DNA of 52,919 bases from Enterococcus ratti (GTDB lineage: Bacteria > Bacillota > Bacilli > Lactobacillales > Enterococcaceae), in the NCBI RefSeq assembly GCF_001886195.1, contig NZ_JXLB01000016.1, positions 1 through 52,919 on the forward strand, written 5' to 3'. Shown here piece by piece: positions 44,966 through 52,919 of the stretch (the stretch's first letter is position 1; each line of letters begins with the position of its first letter). Under the pieces are notes generated by a model. It was not told the origin of the DNA and made no database searches. It saw nothing but the letters and a program-made list of their open reading frames with translations. Both the position numbers and the translations under genes were made by a program.

Positions 44966-45610
44966 ATGAAAGTACTAGTAACAGGATTTGATCCGTTTGG
45001 CGGAGACAAAGTAAATCCTGCTTATGAGGCTGTCAAGCAAATGCCTGATACAATAGCTGGAGCTGAAATAGTTAAATTAGAAGTGCCGACTGTGTTTGAA
45101 AAAAGCAGTCAAGTAGTGAAGGAAGCGATTCAAGCGTATCGTCCTGAAATCGTGATCTGTGTAGGACAAGCTGGCGGACGTTCTGCTGTTTCCTTTGAGC
45201 GTATAGCAATCAATTTAGCCGAAGCTAGAATTGAAGATAATGAAGGAAACCAGCCTTTTGATACAGCATTAGAAGCAGATGGTCCAGCAGCTTATTTTAC
45301 ATCATTGCCAATTAAAGCCATGACAAAAAATGTCCGTGATCATGGGCTACCGGCATATATTTCTTATACAGCTGGTACATTTGTTTGTAATGATATTATG
45401 TATCGCTTGCTTCACTTGATTAAAACACAGTTTCCAACGATTCGCGGTGGATTTATTCATGTTCCTTTTTCGCCTGATCAAGTAATTGATCGCCCCGTGG
45501 GTACGCCGTCTATGTCATTAGCAGATATTGCAGCTTCTTTAACGTATGCGATAGAAGCTGCTGTAATGAATAAGCGGGACATCTCTGGTAATGCTGGAAC
45601 TACTCATTAA
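44966..45610 (+). CDS. pcp: Pyroglutamyl-peptidase I (pyrrolidone-carboxylate peptidase)
   Basis: Cytoplasmic cysteine peptidase that removes N-terminal pyroglutamate. The catalytic triad is visible: Glu78 in VSFERIAIN, Cys141 in GTFVCNDIMY and His165 in GFIHVPFSP; 214 residues, the standard length. TGGAGG precedes ATG 44966. It is separated from DUF969/DUF979, its usual neighbours, by the 4.2-kb WxL cluster. Confidence 0.95.
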   Translation: MKVLVTGFDPFGGDKVNPAYEAVKQMPDTIAGAEIVKLEVPTVFEKSSQVVKEAIQAYRPEIVICVGQAGGRSAVSFERIAINLAEARIEDNEGNQPFDTALEADGPAAYFTSLPIKAMTKNVRDHGLPAYISYTAGTFVCNDIMYRLLHLIKTQFPTIRGGFIHVPFSPDQVIDRPVGTPSMSLADIAASLTYAIEAAVMNKRDISGNAGTTH

Positions 45611-45665
45611 TTTTTTTCTAAAAATCAATGCCACAAAGATTATCAGACGAGATGATAAAATCGAC

Positions 45666-45713
45666 TACTTCCAAAAGATTGTACAGAAGAACAATTTTTT
45701 GGAAGTATTTTTT
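45666..45713 (+). terminator. Terminator after pcp
   Basis: ACTTCCAAAAGATTGT pairs with ACAATTTTTTGGAAGT (one mismatch, 8-nt loop) and a T-run follows. Confidence 0.75.
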
Positions 45714-45861
45714 ACGTAATTATGGTTTTTGAAAGGAAAAAACACGAGTGAGAAAAAGTTAGAAAGGACTAAAAAGAAAAAATAAGTTTTTATAGATAAA
45801 AATTCACACGAGGAAATAAAATGGTAAAATACTACTGAATAAAAAGAAAAGGAGCAAATAC

Positions 45862-46242
45862 ATGGATTTATCCGTCATTCATCATGTTGCCATTATTGTG
45901 TCTGATTATCAAAAGTCACGGGAATTTTATGTTGATAAATTGGGATTTGAAATCATTCGTGAAAACTACCGTAAAGAAAGAGAAGACTATAAATTAGACT
46001 TAAGATTAGGACAAATAGAATTGGAAATTTTTGGTATTGCTCATGCGCCTAATCGGTTAAACTATCCTGAAGCATGTGGATTAAGGCATCTTGCGTTTAA
46101 AGTCGAAAAAATTGAGCCTGTGATTGATGAACTTCGTTTAAAAGGAATCGAAACAGAACCAATCAGAATTGATACTTTTACTGGGGAAAAAATGACTTTT
46201 TTCTTTGATCCAGATGGGTTACCTTTAGAATTACATGAATAA
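45862..46242 (+). CDS. VOC-family (glyoxalase/dioxygenase fold) protein, YaeR-like
   Basis: 126 residues. Metal-ligand candidates are His8 (HHVAIIV), Glu in LELEIFG, His in GLRHLAFKV and the final Glu in LPLELHE, the layout of small VOC enzymes such as YaeR. AAAAGGAG precedes ATG 45862. The substrate is unknown; methylglyoxal detoxification is a common guess for the fold but is not shown by the sequence. It is monocistronic. Confidence 0.85.
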   Translation: MDLSVIHHVAIIVSDYQKSREFYVDKLGFEIIRENYRKEREDYKLDLRLGQIELEIFGIAHAPNRLNYPEACGLRHLAFKVEKIEPVIDELRLKGIETEPIRIDTFTGEKMTFFFDPDGLPLELHE

Positions 46243-46331
46243 GTAACAAAATTGTCACTTTTTCTTTCTTGCATTCGATTTTTTATTTAAAAAAAACTTG
46301 CTATGCTAGAAAAAAAGAAAAGGAGACACCG

Positions 46332-46856
46332 ATGAAAATGAAAAAAATTGTTGTTGGCTCAGTGATTCTAGTATTTATCGGGATTACTGCTTCTTTAGGA
46401 TTGTTAAATGCTGCTTTTCGTTACGATGATATTAGTGAGCAAGAATATCAAATTCCGATAACAAAAGCCGCCATGCTTTTTAAAAAGGAAACACATCAAT
46501 CAAAAGTTCAAATGGTTCAATTTATTCTTCAAGAAAATGCTCAACAATCGACAAATAATAATTTTGAGTATGTATTTGTAGGTTCTGATCAATCAGTGGC
46601 AATTAATCCAACGACAGGTAAAATCACCGCTCATTTGCATCAACCAACTAATCATCAAAAGAATTCCTCTTTTGATATTGAGAAGGTAAATAGCATCAAA
46701 TCTCCACAAACAGCAATGAAAGAGGCTATAAAAAAGTATGGTCGAAAAAATACTATCATAAAAAGCTGGATTTTATTAATGAAAAATAGCAAACTGTATT
46801 ATGAGATCACGTTATTCCAAAAGAACCAAGAGTACAGTTTACTGATTCGTGCCTAA
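46332..46856 (+). CDS. Membrane-anchored protein, PepSY-like, unknown function
   Basis: 174 residues: one N-terminal helix (about 4-25) and an extracellular part with a PepSY-like first half (EYVFVGSDQSVAINPTTGKI) and a second similar segment at the C-terminus (SPQTAMKEAIKKYG then YYEITLFQKNQEYSLLI). AAAGGAG decides ATG 46332; an in-frame ATG at 46269 is without a site. PepSY domains often inhibit proteases or sense the envelope. The role here is unknown. Confidence 0.7.
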   Translation: MKMKKIVVGSVILVFIGITASLGLLNAAFRYDDISEQEYQIPITKAAMLFKKETHQSKVQMVQFILQENAQQSTNNNFEYVFVGSDQSVAINPTTGKITAHLHQPTNHQKNSSFDIEKVNSIKSPQTAMKEAIKKYGRKNTIIKSWILLMKNSKLYYEITLFQKNQEYSLLIRA

Positions 46857-46933
46857 AATGAATGGCTATCATTTTTCTTTTTTTAAATATAAGAGTAAGC
46901 TAAATGTGTAAAATAGAAAGGAAGTCGATTGCT

Positions 46934-47113
46934 ATGGAAAAAATGAAATGTCCCAACTGTGGGAAAAAATTTACTTATGAAGAAGTAAATAATGTGGTGG
47001 AGCATTCAGATAAAGAAATGCCAATTGTTTGTCCATATTGTCGTGCAGAGGCTGCACGAATCATTTCACATGGTTATTTTATTACACAAAAAATTGAAGA
47101 TTATTTAAAATAA
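46934..47113 (+). CDS. Small zinc-ribbon protein
   Basis: 59 residues with two Cys pairs, CPNC near residue 5 and CPYC near residue 37, that would bind one zinc ion. The N-terminal half KCPNCGKKFTYEE resembles archetypal zinc ribbons. AGAAAGGAAG is about 10 nt before ATG 46934. Too short and general for a function; possibly linked with the GNAT gene 52 nt downstream in the same direction. Confidence 0.65.
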   Translation: MEKMKCPNCGKKFTYEEVNNVVEHSDKEMPIVCPYCRAEAARIISHGYFITQKIEDYLK

Positions 47114-47165
47114 CGCTTTCGATCTTTATTTTTCAATGTTAAAATGAAAAAAAGGAGAGAATGAA

Positions 47166-47729
47166 ATGATTCGTTTTGCAAAAAAAGAAGATGCTCGTGC
47201 AATTGCTCCGCTTATATTAGTTATTTTAAGTGATATGGAGTTACCATTTTTACAAAAATATGGGAAAGAAAAAACGCTTAAAATTTTAGAAGAAGCAATA
47301 ACTGATCCTGATTATCGCTACAGCTATACAAGAGGGATTGTAGCAGAATGGGATGATAAAATAGCAGGAGTAGCATTTGGTTATACAGATGAAGAAGAGC
47401 CAACAATTGATCAATCTTTGGCGACTATTTTAAAAAAATATGGCATAGCGGAAAGTGAGCAATTATTTGTGGATCAAGAAACATTTCCGCAAGAATGGTA
47501 TTTAGATTCTATATCGGTTTCTGAAGAATTTAGAGGTCGAGGAATTGGTTCTCAGTTACTTTCTTCCTTGCCAAAACTGGCAGAAAAATCCGGAAGAACT
47601 GTGATTGGTTTGAGTGTAGATGAACAAAATCCTAAAGCTAAAAAATTGTATGAAAGTCATGGCTTCAAAGTTGTTGGAAAACGAAAGATTAGTGGACATT
47701 TTTATGATCACATGCAAAAAAAGATTTAA
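47166..47729 (+). CDS. GNAT-family N-acetyltransferase
   Basis: 187 residues. Acetyl-CoA loop RGRGIGSQLL near residue 121 with the preceding beta strand YLDSISVSEEF, and the C-terminal NPKAKKLYESHGFKVVG, define the fold. AAAGGAG precedes ATG 47166. Acceptor not predictable. It ends before a strong terminator. Confidence 0.88.
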   Translation: MIRFAKKEDARAIAPLILVILSDMELPFLQKYGKEKTLKILEEAITDPDYRYSYTRGIVAEWDDKIAGVAFGYTDEEEPTIDQSLATILKKYGIAESEQLFVDQETFPQEWYLDSISVSEEFRGRGIGSQLLSSLPKLAEKSGRTVIGLSVDEQNPKAKKLYESHGFKVVGKRKISGHFYDHMQKKI

Positions 47730-47809
47730 GGTAGCTTAATAATAAAGTTTGATGAACTTAATCGGGATGCAAGAGGTGGTTTAAAAGCTATTTGTAGACA
47801 GGTTTGGCT

Positions 47810-47858
47810 AAAATACACAAGGCGCTTTTATGGAAAATAAAAGCGCCTTATGTATTTT
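47810..47858. terminator. Bidirectional terminator between convergent genes
   Basis: An A-run, a 12-bp perfect stem AAGGCGCTTTTA (47819-47830 with 47838-47849) and a T-rich tail on both strands. It lies between the GNAT gene and the convergent YxjI-like gene. Confidence 0.85.
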
Positions 47859-47890
47859 CTATTATTTAATATTAAAGTTGTGGTGTTCTA

Positions 47891-48406
47891 CTAATTTGTG
47901 TCTAGCCGATAGGAAAAGGGGGCTTTTTTATTGGTATTTTTGCGATACAGCCAGTAATCTAATACAGCGGCGATACAAATGCAGATGGGTGCATTTTCTT
48001 CTAGAGGAATATCAAGTACATAATAATCGCCAGTGAAAAGCGTTGCTTGATCCATTTTCATGATTCGTTCATTAAAATGATGAATTTGATATTTATGGTT
48101 GTAAATGTCGCCTTGAACTGTCCAGTGAAGATGACGGATATAGTAAAAATCACCAGGCCAATTAAAAATTTTTTGCATCGTTCCCACTTTTTTAAAATGT
48201 TTATACAGTTCAAAACGGGCGCCAAAAGTAAAACTCGTTTGCTTAATGTGTGCAATAAGATTTCCATTCATCGCATAAAGAGATAGAACATCACCTTTTG
48301 TTCCCCAGCGTCCAACCATCAAGAAGATTGATTTTCCAGATTCATTTTTAATAACCGTCCGTGTGGCACGGCTCAGATGTTTTTCTTGAATGAAAAATTC
48401 TGACAT
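47891..48406 (-). CDS. LURP-one-related/YxjI family protein
   Basis: 171 residues, a compact beta-barrel of the tubby-like LURP-one group: SEFFIQEKHLSRATRTVI at the start and the mid-part FFYYIRHLHWTVQGDIYNHK-like pattern are typical of YxjI proteins. Function unknown in the family, with phospholipid scramblase-like fold. GAGGGG serves ATG 48406; the longer in-frame start at 48424 is poorer. It lies 22 nt after the Cof-type HAD gene and is likely co-transcribed with it. Confidence 0.75.
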   Translation of the reverse strand: MSEFFIQEKHLSRATRTVIKNESGKSIFLMVGRWGTKGDVLSLYAMNGNLIAHIKQTSFTFGARFELYKHFKKVGTMQKIFNWPGDFYYIRHLHWTVQGDIYNHKYQIHHFNERIMKMDQATLFTGDYYVLDIPLEENAPICICIAAVLDYWLYRKNTNKKAPFSYRLDTN

Positions 48407-48428
48407 CTTTACCCCTCTTTTCAAAAAA

Positions 48429-49298
48429 TTACAAGTCTTCAGAAATGGCGCGTAAAATTGCTTTACCTACTCCGGATTCAAGATTTGTATCCGTGATATA
48501 TTTGGCATGCTCTTTTATTTCAATTTCAGCATTTCCCATAGCAAAACTAACTCCAGCTGCTTGCAGCATACTGATGTCATTAAAATTGTCACCAATTGCC
48601 ATGACATTTTCTAAGGAAATTCCTCGATCATGAGCAATTTGTGCCATGGCAATTCCTTTTTGGGCATTTTTATGATTGACTTCAATGTTGTTTTGTCCAG
48701 AAGAAGTAACTGCTAAATTACCGAGCTGGCTGATTGCTTTACTGACGGGACCTAATATACGAGGGCCTTCAATGTGGAAGCAGATGACTTTTAATACCTC
48801 TAATGTTTTGTCTTGCAGCAGTTCCCGAATGTTTTCGACATAATTGATATGCAATAACTCAAGATTGGCAGAAGCCATAGCAATTGCCATTTTGTAAGTT
48901 AAATGGGGGAGATGGTCGCCAATCATTGAGGCAAAGCTTTCAATTCTTTTAGCTTGACTTTCAGAATAAAGACCTTGATTGGTGGATACTTCATAATAAA
49001 TATTGTTTTCATCAAGAATGTCTAATATTGTCATTATTTGAATGGTTGGGATCGGAACTGTAAATAAGGAGTTTCCTGTTTTGTCAAAAACTTGTGCCCC
49101 GTTTAACGTAATCATTGCGCAGTTAATCCCAACTTCATCTAAAGCGGCGCGGGCTTCTTGGTAATTGCGACCAGTCGCTACCATAAATTCAATCCCTGCT
49201 TCATTTGCCAATCGGATGGCTTTAGCATTTTCTGATGAAATACTCATATGTGCGTCTAATAAAGTGCCGTCCATGTCTGATGCAATTAATTTGATCAT
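48429..49298 (-). CDS. Cof-type HAD-IIB sugar phosphatase
   Basis: 289 residues. HAD motif I (ASDMDGTLLD) with nucleophile Asp8, motif II (ATGRNYQE), a large alpha/beta cap and motifs III/IV (KGIAMAQIAHDRG then AIGDNFNDISMLQAAG) are all in place. Members dephosphorylate sugar phosphates or cofactors; the substrate is not predictable. AAAGGA is 12 nt before ATG 49298. It is the first gene of a two-gene minus-strand unit. Confidence 0.92.
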   Translation of the reverse strand: MIKLIASDMDGTLLDAHMSISSENAKAIRLANEAGIEFMVATGRNYQEARAALDEVGINCAMITLNGAQVFDKTGNSLFTVPIPTIQIMTILDILDENNIYYEVSTNQGLYSESQAKRIESFASMIGDHLPHLTYKMAIAMASANLELLHINYVENIRELLQDKTLEVLKVICFHIEGPRILGPVSKAISQLGNLAVTSSGQNNIEVNHKNAQKGIAMAQIAHDRGISLENVMAIGDNFNDISMLQAAGVSFAMGNAEIEIKEHAKYITDTNLESGVGKAILRAISEDL

Positions 49299-49422
49299 GC
49301 GTATAATCGTTCCTTTCTTTTTCTTCTTATTAGTTTACCATATTCGTGTGTCGTTGCGTGGGAAGATTGCTACTTGTTAAGAAAGAATTTGTGCGTTATT
49401 CTGATTGATGGAGGTGGAAGAA

Positions 49423-50106
49423 TTGAAAAAAATTATTCATAATAGTTGGCAAGATATTTTAGCAGATGAGTTTGAAAAGGAATATTATCAAAGCCTAAGA
49501 AATTTCTTAAAAAAAGAATACGCAGTTCAGAAAATTCATCCAGATATGTATCATATTTACGAAGCATTAGAATTAACTCCTTATGAAAATGTAAAAGTTG
49601 TGATTTTAGGTCAAGATCCTTATCATGGAGTGAACCAAGCACATGGATTGTCATTTTCTGTTCAACCGGGTGTAAAAATCCCTCCATCTTTAAGTAATAT
49701 TTATAAAGAGTTACAAAATGATTTAGGGATTAAGCCGGTTAACCATGGCTATTTGGTTAATTGGGCAAAGCAAGGCGTCTTATTATTGAATACCGTATTG
49801 ACGGTTCGTGAAGGACAAGCTTATTCCCATCAAGGAAAAGGCTGGGAAAAATTGACAGATAAAATTATTGAAAAATTAAATGAAAGACAAAAACCGATCG
49901 TTTTCATTTTGTGGGGAAAACCGGCACAGGAGAAAATAAAAATGATTGATAAAAGACGACATATTATTTTGACTTCTTCGCATCCTAGTCCGTTATCTGC
50001 TCATCGAGGATTTTTAGGTTCAAGACCGTTTTCAAAAACCAACGATGCGCTCATAGCATTAGGAGAGACACCTATTAATTGGCAACTTCCTGAAACAGTA
50101 GGTTAA
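49423..50106 (+). CDS. ung: Uracil-DNA glycosylase
   Basis: Removes uracil from DNA in base excision repair. Catalytic Asp65 in GQDPYHG, substrate-binding LLNTVLTV and the active-site [17 protein letters not shown] near the C-terminus are intact. I choose TTG 49423 (about 227 residues) because GGAGGT sits 7 nt before it; ATG 49408 would include that site in the coding region. It is followed by pta and tsaE, a common order in enterococci and relatives. Confidence 0.95.
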   Translation: MKKIIHNSWQDILADEFEKEYYQSLRNFLKKEYAVQKIHPDMYHIYEALELTPYENVKVVILGQDPYHGVNQAHGLSFSVQPGVKIPPSLSNIYKELQNDLGIKPVNHGYLVNWAKQGVLLLNTVLTVREGQAYSHQGKGWEKLTDKIIEKLNERQKPIVFILWGKPAQEKIKMIDKRRHIILTSSHPSPLSAHRGFLGSRPFSKTNDALIALGETPINWQLPETVG

Positions 50107-50257
50107 GACAACGGTTTCCTGTGATACATCAGACAGTGTTATATGTAAAATTCTTCATTTTTATTGTTTTTTTTTGACTAATACAGATAAAATAAACTGT
50201 TCTTTTTTTTAAGGATAGTGTATGATGAATACATAAAAAATATCTGGAGGTTATCTT

Positions 50258-51238
50258 GTGGAATTGTTTGATAGTTTAAGATTCAAAATTGTACGTCGTG
50301 GGATTAAAATTGTTTTTCCTGAAGCAACAGATGCAAGAATTTTAGGAGCTGCGGCTCGCTTAAAAGCAGAAGAATTAGTGGAACCAATATTGCTCGGAAG
50401 TGAAGAAGAAATTACAGCTGCTGCTAATGCTCGAGGCATCACAACTTCAAGTTTTACAATTATTGATCCAAATCATTACGATAAATGGGATGAAATGGTT
50501 GCCGCTTTTGTTGAACGCAGAAATGGAAAGGCATCCAAGGAACAAGCAGAAAGTATTCTAAAAGATGTCAATTACTTTGGTACAATGTTGACTTACATGG
50601 GAATTGCTGATGGCATGGTCTCTGGAGCCATTCATTCAACGGGTGATACGGTTCGCCCTGCATTGCAAATTATTAAAACCAAACCGGGTGTTAGCCGAAC
50701 AAGTGGAGCTATGATCATGGTTCGAGGACGGGATCAAGAAAAATATGTGTTTTCAGATTGTGCCATCAATGTAAACCCGAATGCTCAAGAATTGGCAGAA
50801 ATCGCTGTTGAATCAGCAAAAACAGCTGAATTATTCGATATCGATCCTAAAGTTGCTTTAATGAGTTTTTCAACCAAGGGGTCTGCTTCGGCATCAGAAG
50901 TAGACAAGGTAGTAGAAGCCACTAAAATTGCCAAAAAATTAGCACCACAATATATGATTGATGGCGAATTGCAATTTGATGCTTCTTATGTTCCTTCAGT
51001 GGCCCAATTAAAAGCACCTCATTCTGAGGTGGCGGGTCAAGCAACTGTATTTATTTTTCCAGAATTACAATCCGGAAATATTGGTTATAAAATTGCGCAA
51101 CGTTTTGGTAATTTTGAAGCGATTGGTCCGATTTTACAAGGATTGAATAAACCAGTTTCTGATTTATCTCGTGGAGCAAATGAAGAAGACGTCTATAAAC
51201 TAGCGATCATTACTGCTGCTCAGACTTTATTAGACTAA
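50258..51238 (+). CDS. pta: Phosphate acetyltransferase
   Basis: Interconverts acetyl-CoA and acetyl phosphate; with acetate kinase it yields ATP from pyruvate-derived acetyl-CoA. 326 residues, the short form with only the catalytic PTA domain; conserved IVFPEATDARILGAAARL near the start, GAIHSTGDTVRPALQII and the C-terminal PELQSGNIGYKIAQRFG are seen. GGAGG lies 7 nt before GTG 50258. Terminator at 51270. Confidence 0.95.
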   Translation: MELFDSLRFKIVRRGIKIVFPEATDARILGAAARLKAEELVEPILLGSEEEITAAANARGITTSSFTIIDPNHYDKWDEMVAAFVERRNGKASKEQAESILKDVNYFGTMLTYMGIADGMVSGAIHSTGDTVRPALQIIKTKPGVSRTSGAMIMVRGRDQEKYVFSDCAINVNPNAQELAEIAVESAKTAELFDIDPKVALMSFSTKGSASASEVDKVVEATKIAKKLAPQYMIDGELQFDASYVPSVAQLKAPHSEVAGQATVFIFPELQSGNIGYKIAQRFGNFEAIGPILQGLNKPVSDLSRGANEEDVYKLAIITAAQTLLD

Positions 51239-51269
51239 TTTAACTGGCAAGTGATCCTTTATTTATTGG

Positions 51270-51306
51270 AAAAAAGATTCACAGCATTTGTTGTGAATCT
51301 TTTTTG
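51270..51306 (+). terminator. Terminator after pta
   Basis: AAAAAGATTCACA pairs with TGTGAATCTTTTT around an 8-nt loop and is followed by T residues, 30 nt after the stop. Confidence 0.85.
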
Positions 51307-51369
51307 ACTTTAAAAATTGTTCTTAACGCGATATACTGGCAAAAAAGACGACAAGGAGTAAGTAGTCCG

Positions 51370-51843
51370 ATGATTGAATTAAATGGTTTAAATCAGACAG
51401 AAGAGTTGGCAAAAGTGATAGGAGAAGTAGCAATTTCTGGAGATAATTTAGTGCTAACTGGCGATTTGGGTGCTGGAAAAACAACGTTGACTAAAGGAAT
51501 TGCTCTAGGCTTGGGGATTGAACAAATGATTAAAAGTCCTACATATACGATTATTCGTGAATATCCTCAAGGTAGATTGCCACTTTATCATATGGATATT
51601 TATCGTGTAGCTGAAAGCGGGGCAGATCTTGGATTAGAAGAATACTTTGAAGGTGAGGGATTATCAGTCATTGAATGGGGGACTTTATTAGGAGATGATT
51701 TACCGGAAGATTATTTGGAACTGATTTTAGAAAAAAGTGAGAAAGATACAACTAAAAGGTATGTGAAATTACATTCCCACGGGCAACAAAGTGCAGATTT
51801 TAAACAACGCGTGATGAAGCATTGGGGGCAAATAAATGAGTGA
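51370..51843 (+). CDS. tsaE: tRNA threonylcarbamoyladenosine biosynthesis ATPase TsaE
   Basis: Works with TsaB and TsaD to make t6A at position 37 of ANN-decoding tRNAs. 157 residues with Walker A GDLGAGKTT near residue 35, SPTYTIIREY (switch) and the Walker B-like HMDIYRV. AAGGAG is about 11 nt before ATG 51370; an in-frame ATG at 51304 overlaps the pta terminator and is rejected. The stop overlaps the start of the next gene by 8 nt, indicating coupling. Confidence 0.94.
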   Translation: MIELNGLNQTEELAKVIGEVAISGDNLVLTGDLGAGKTTLTKGIALGLGIEQMIKSPTYTIIREYPQGRLPLYHMDIYRVAESGADLGLEEYFEGEGLSVIEWGTLLGDDLPEDYLELILEKSEKDTTKRYVKLHSHGQQSADFKQRVMKHWGQINE

Positions 51844-52357
51844 AGAAGTAGCTTTAACTATTCGAGAAGCTAAACCAGAAGATGCTAGCGAATTATTGAG
51901 ATTAATGCAGCAAATTGATGAGGAAACTGATTTTTTAGTTTTGGATGAGAAAGGTCTAGAATTAACTTCAGAAGTTTTAGCAATAGAAATCAGTTATTTA
52001 CAAGAAAGTATCAATAATCTTTTACTTGTTGCGATTACAGATAAAAAAATAATTGGTCTTGTTTCCGTTAAAGCAAAGGATCAATACCGAATCGCTCATA
52101 TCGGAGAAATAGGAATTAGCATTTTAAAGGAATACTGGGGAATGGGATTAGGAACGATGATGTTAGAGGAAGTCTTATGTTGGGTTAAGGAAAATGGCGT
52201 TCTTTTTCGATTAGAGTTAGATGTTCAGACTCGAAACAAACGAGCCATTCGCCTCTATCAAAAAATGGGGTTTCAGATTGAAGCGACGATGAAACGAGGT
52301 GCTAGAAAAGATACGGGTGAATTTTTAGATGTTTATAAAATGAGCCTTCTTCTTTAA
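51836..52357 (+). CDS. GNAT-family N-acetyltransferase downstream of tsaE
   Basis: 173 residues with the acetyl-CoA loop YWGMGLGTMMLEE near residue 100, after the strand IGEIGISIL, and a C-terminal NKRAIRLYQKMGFQIE. It resembles the SpeG/RimJ-like group rather than RimI. It overlaps tsaE by 8 nt and GGGGG within tsaE is the likely ribosome site. The acceptor is unknown. Confidence 0.88.
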   Translation: MSEEVALTIREAKPEDASELLRLMQQIDEETDFLVLDEKGLELTSEVLAIEISYLQESINNLLLVAITDKKIIGLVSVKAKDQYRIAHIGEIGISILKEYWGMGLGTMMLEEVLCWVKENGVLFRLELDVQTRNKRAIRLYQKMGFQIEATMKRGARKDTGEFLDVYKMSLLL

Positions 52358-52363
52358 AGTGTT

Positions 52364-52919
52364 ATTAAAACGATGTTATTTGATTTTTATGGAACGATTA
52401 TTGATACAGAATAGTTATGACACATTCTCTACAAAAAAACTTGCATGAAGAATTAGAGAAGGATCTCCCAATTCAAGAATTACATTACATTTTAGGGATT
52501 CTAGGAAGAGAAACCATTAAAAAGTTTGAAAATAATGAGGAAGAAGAGGATAATCTCTTATCAAAGTGAGGTGAAAATGTCCTCTTATTAGCAAGATAAT
52601 GTGCAAGTTTTTCCGTGTATAAAAGAAACATTACAGACGTTGCACGCAAAGGGGATTCAATTAGGAGTTGTTACATCTAAAACAAAAGAAGAAATGAAAA
52701 ATGAATTTGATCAATTTAATTTAAACCAATATTTTGATATACAAATTACAGATTCAGACACTAAGTTGCATAAACTTTTTCCGGATCTTATACAAAAGGC
52801 AATTGATGAATTGGGTATAAAAAAAGAAGAAACCATTTATATTGGGGATTCATTATATGACATGCAAAGTGCGAAAGCTTGTGGAATAACTTTTGGTTTA
52901 GCTAAATGGGGAGCCAAAA
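52364..52919 (+). pseudogene. HAD-IA phosphatase pseudogene, running off the right edge
   Basis: The beginning reads KTMLFDFYGTIIDTE followed by a TAG stop; the usual nucleophile motif DFDGT is DFYGT here, so a catalytic acid is also lost. Further frames give LHEELEKDLPIQELHYILGI, then stops, then FPCIKETLQTLHAKGIQLGV, VTSKTKEEMKNEFDQF and the motif IV stretch ETIYIGDSLYDMQSAKACGI. At least two frame changes and several stops occur. Most resembles phosphoglycolate phosphatase-like proteins. Its 3' end lies beyond the window. Confidence 0.85.

Noticed and set aside
1-52919. CRISPR arrays, tRNA and rRNA genes, prophage or restriction systems
   Set aside because: None seen: no regularly spaced repeats, no cloverleaf or rRNA-like stretches, and no phage or restriction-type proteins in the window.

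Overview
The window is AT-rich low-GC Firmicute DNA with strong AAGGAGG-type ribosome binding sites, a class A sortase, LtaS, a WxL surface cluster, Rgg- and Mga-type regulators, a T-box and an M-box. Together these point to a lactic acid bacterium of the Enterococcaceae. The number of full-length but broken genes (PTS EIIC, MupG, NhaC, a GadC-like permease, glutaminase, ABC-F ATPase, HAD phosphatase) fits a host-adapted lineage losing catabolic genes. Melissococcus plutonius is my first guess for the species, but this is inference and not proven by the sequence.

Layout. 1-3718: divergent amino-sugar locus (nanE, PTS EIIBC and EIIA on the minus strand, RpiR/SIS regulator on the plus strand). 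4102-6120: sortase A, a solitary IS200/IS605-type end, and a formate/nitrite (FNT) channel. 6304-10918: decayed accessory zone with a truncated PTS EIIC, a MupG (DUF871) pseudogene, a 2 kb gene desert and one intact orphan DUF4176 gene of the kind linked to type VII secretion. 10919-16036: small lipoprotein, a GH1 6-phospho-beta-glucosidase with a cre site, an anchored hypothetical protein and LtaS. 16097-20686: orphan Rgg-type regulator, then an M-box Mg2+ riboswitch with a terminator/antiterminator switch, a possible 37-residue ORF and the MgtA P-type ATPase. 21001-28168: HAD phosphatase and a seven-gene sorbitol operon (dehydrogenase, GutR, GutM, EIIC, EIIB, EIIA, transaldolase-like aldolase).

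28485-35153 is a second decayed zone: a T-box leader in front of a broken NhaC antiporter, an APC permease on the minus strand, a GadC-like remnant followed by a glutaminase pseudogene, an intact Mga-type regulator behind a cre site, and an ABC-F remnant carrying a perfect 17-bp inverted repeat. 35214-39895: phosphoglycerate-mutase-like phosphatase, NrdI, APC antiporter, and the DUF969/DUF979 transporter pair. 40528-44733: WxL cell-surface cluster (large WxL protein, small sorting-signal protein, short WxL protein, DUF916/DUF3324 protein whose membrane anchor is out of frame behind an A9 tract). This cluster lies between DUF969/DUF979 and pcp (44966), which commonly sit together. 45862-52357: ordinary chromosomal genes (VOC protein, PepSY-like protein, zinc ribbon, GNATs, LURP-one/YxjI protein, Cof-type HAD, Ung, Pta, TsaE). 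A broken HAD gene runs off the right edge.

I do not see a clearly new defence or mobile system. The points most worth a second look are the A9 tract in the DUF916 gene, the small ORF between the M-box and mgtA, the hairpin scar in the ABC-F remnant, the SHP-like reading frame beside the Rgg regulator, the orphan T7SS-linked DUF4176 gene and the solitary IS605-type end.
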